From contig MESA01000034.1 of NCBI GenBank assembly GCA_001770775.1, positions 1 through 64,000 of the forward strand: a DNA stretch of 64,000 nt, given 5' to 3'. Below, piece by piece: positions 63,462 to 64,000 of this stretch (within the stretch, counting starts at the first letter, position 1; each line of letters begins with the position of its first letter). Both the position numbers and the translations under genes were made by a program. This DNA is from Burkholderiales bacterium RIFCSPHIGHO2_12_FULL_63_20 (GTDB lineage: Bacteria > Pseudomonadota > Gammaproteobacteria > Burkholderiales > Burkholderiaceae_C). The notes under the pieces are model-generated. The model did no database searches. It was not told where the DNA came from and saw only the letters and a list, made by a program, of their open reading frames with translations.

Positions 63462-64000
63462 TCAGGGCCGAGCCGCGCTGCTCGGGTGGCTGTCGATGTA
63501 CCGGGTGTGAATGTCCGCGACGGCTGCCCGTTGTGCCACCAGCGCGTTCACGCACTCCGTATCCAGTTTGCCTTCATCGGCCAGGCGCTGCAGTTCCGCG
63601 AAGGCCTCGTCCAGCGACCATTCTTTTTTGTAGGGACGCAGCGCTGTCAGTGCATCAAAAATATCAGCCACGGCCACGATGCGGGCCTCCACCGGGATGG
63701 CGTCGCCCTGGATCCCTTGGGGGTAGCCTGAACCATCAAGCATCTCGTGGTGGTGTTGCACGATGTTGCGCAGCAGATCGCTTTCCGGGAAGTGACACTC
63801 GCCTTCTTTGCCGATGATGCGTTCGATGATCTCGACGCCCTTGGCCACATGGCTGTCCATGATGGCGCGCTCCTCAGGGTCCAGTCGGCCGGGCTTGAGC
63901 AGAATGCGGTCGGGGACGCCAATCTTGCCGATGTCGTGCATCGGGGCAAACAGGTACACGCCTTCGACGAACTCGTCGTTGAGACCACGCTGGGGTGCAA
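63462..64000 (-). CDS. HD-GYP domain protein (cyclic di-GMP phosphodiesterase), C-terminal part
   Basis: An open frame enters from base 64000 and encodes about 179 residues to the stop at 63462, so the N-terminus lies outside the window. The visible part is an HD-GYP domain: MHDIGKIGVPDRILLKPGRLDPEE (HD), HHHEMLDGSGYPQGIQGDAIP (GYP), and ARIVAVADIFDALTALRPYKK. Such domains hydrolyse cyclic di-GMP. A sensory or receiver domain is likely upstream. Together with the GGDEF genes it adds to local cyclic di-GMP signalling. Confidence 0.92.
   Translation of the reverse strand, partial: APQRGLNDEFVEGVYLFAPMHDIGKIGVPDRILLKPGRLDPEERAIMDSHVAKGVEIIERIIGKEGECHFPESDLLRNIVQHHHEMLDGSGYPQGIQGDAIPVEARIVAVADIFDALTALRPYKKEWSLDEAFAELQRLADEGKLDTECVNALVAQRAAVADIHTRYIDSHPSSAARP

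Overview
This 64-kb window is high-GC chromosomal DNA from a betaproteobacterium. The order Burkholderiales is likely, and the family is probably Comamonadaceae or a near relative. The evidence is the gene order psd-pssA-leuA, the tig-clpP-clpX-lon block with linked tRNAs, etfB-etfA followed by a long acyl-CoA dehydrogenase, and the PuuD/HiuH/UraD/PuuE type of urate catabolism. Almost all of it is dense, intact core genome. The accessory-looking DNA is the left edge (integrase plus a YhcG-type nuclease gene that runs off the window) and a HipA/YjjJ-type kinase gene.

Layout. 1-1.7 kb: edge of an integrated element. 1.8-7.7 kb: an H-NS-like protein, then (all minus strand) a moxR-DUF58-tgpA-mltB operon for envelope and cell-wall functions. 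7.7-14.5 kb (plus): HDAC-family deacetylase, MscS channel, short phosphatidylserine decarboxylase, pssA, leuA, then PBP7-type endopeptidase. 14.5-22 kb: IclR regulator, a TIGR03790 secreted protein, a squalene/phytoene-synthase-like protein and an RND efflux pair behind a strong promoter with an 18-bp palindromic operator. 22-29.3 kb: tRNA-Leu(UAG), tig, clpP, clpX, lon, and a tRNA cluster (three identical tRNA-Gly, one tRNA-Cys, one tRNA-Leu(UAA)). 29.3-35 kb: murI, etfBA, acyl-CoA dehydrogenase, nitronate monooxygenase. 35-41 kb: a hybrid histidine kinase/LuxR regulator pair, a lone ureD, DUF1415, a UbiA-type prenyltransferase, YceH. 41-44.7 kb: a NitT/TauT-type ABC importer and a second, long-type phosphatidylserine decarboxylase. 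44.8-52 kb: small enzymes, RluA-type pseudouridine synthase, HipA/YjjJ, TrhO, MFS carrier, a degenerate GGDEF protein. 52-58.6 kb: a complete-looking urate-to-ureidoglycine cluster with a FCD-GntR regulator. 58.6-64 kb: DUF1289, a LonB-like protease, an active-site-intact GGDEF protein, SugE/Gdx, and a truncated HD-GYP protein.

How things connect. The purine genes form two divergent units: GntR-puuE-uraD/allC fusion-M20 hydrolase on minus, hiuH-puuD on plus. The GntR/hiuH intergenic region carries a 14-bp sequence (TGTATACAGTTTTG) that recurs exactly in the promoter of the ABC importer 13 kb away. This suggests that the importer belongs to the same regulon and may take up a purine-derived substrate. 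The lone ureD may also relate to urea released by this pathway. The two tRNA-Gly transcription units look like duplicates whose 5' leader hairpin and terminator have both been kept by compensatory base changes.

I did not find a CRISPR array, a prophage, an insertion sequence or an obviously new multi-gene system. The most interesting signals are regulatory (shared GntR site, covarying tRNA leaders, inverted repeat at hipA) and architectural (UraD-AllC fusion, integrase-YhcG overlap, orphan ureD, two Psd types).
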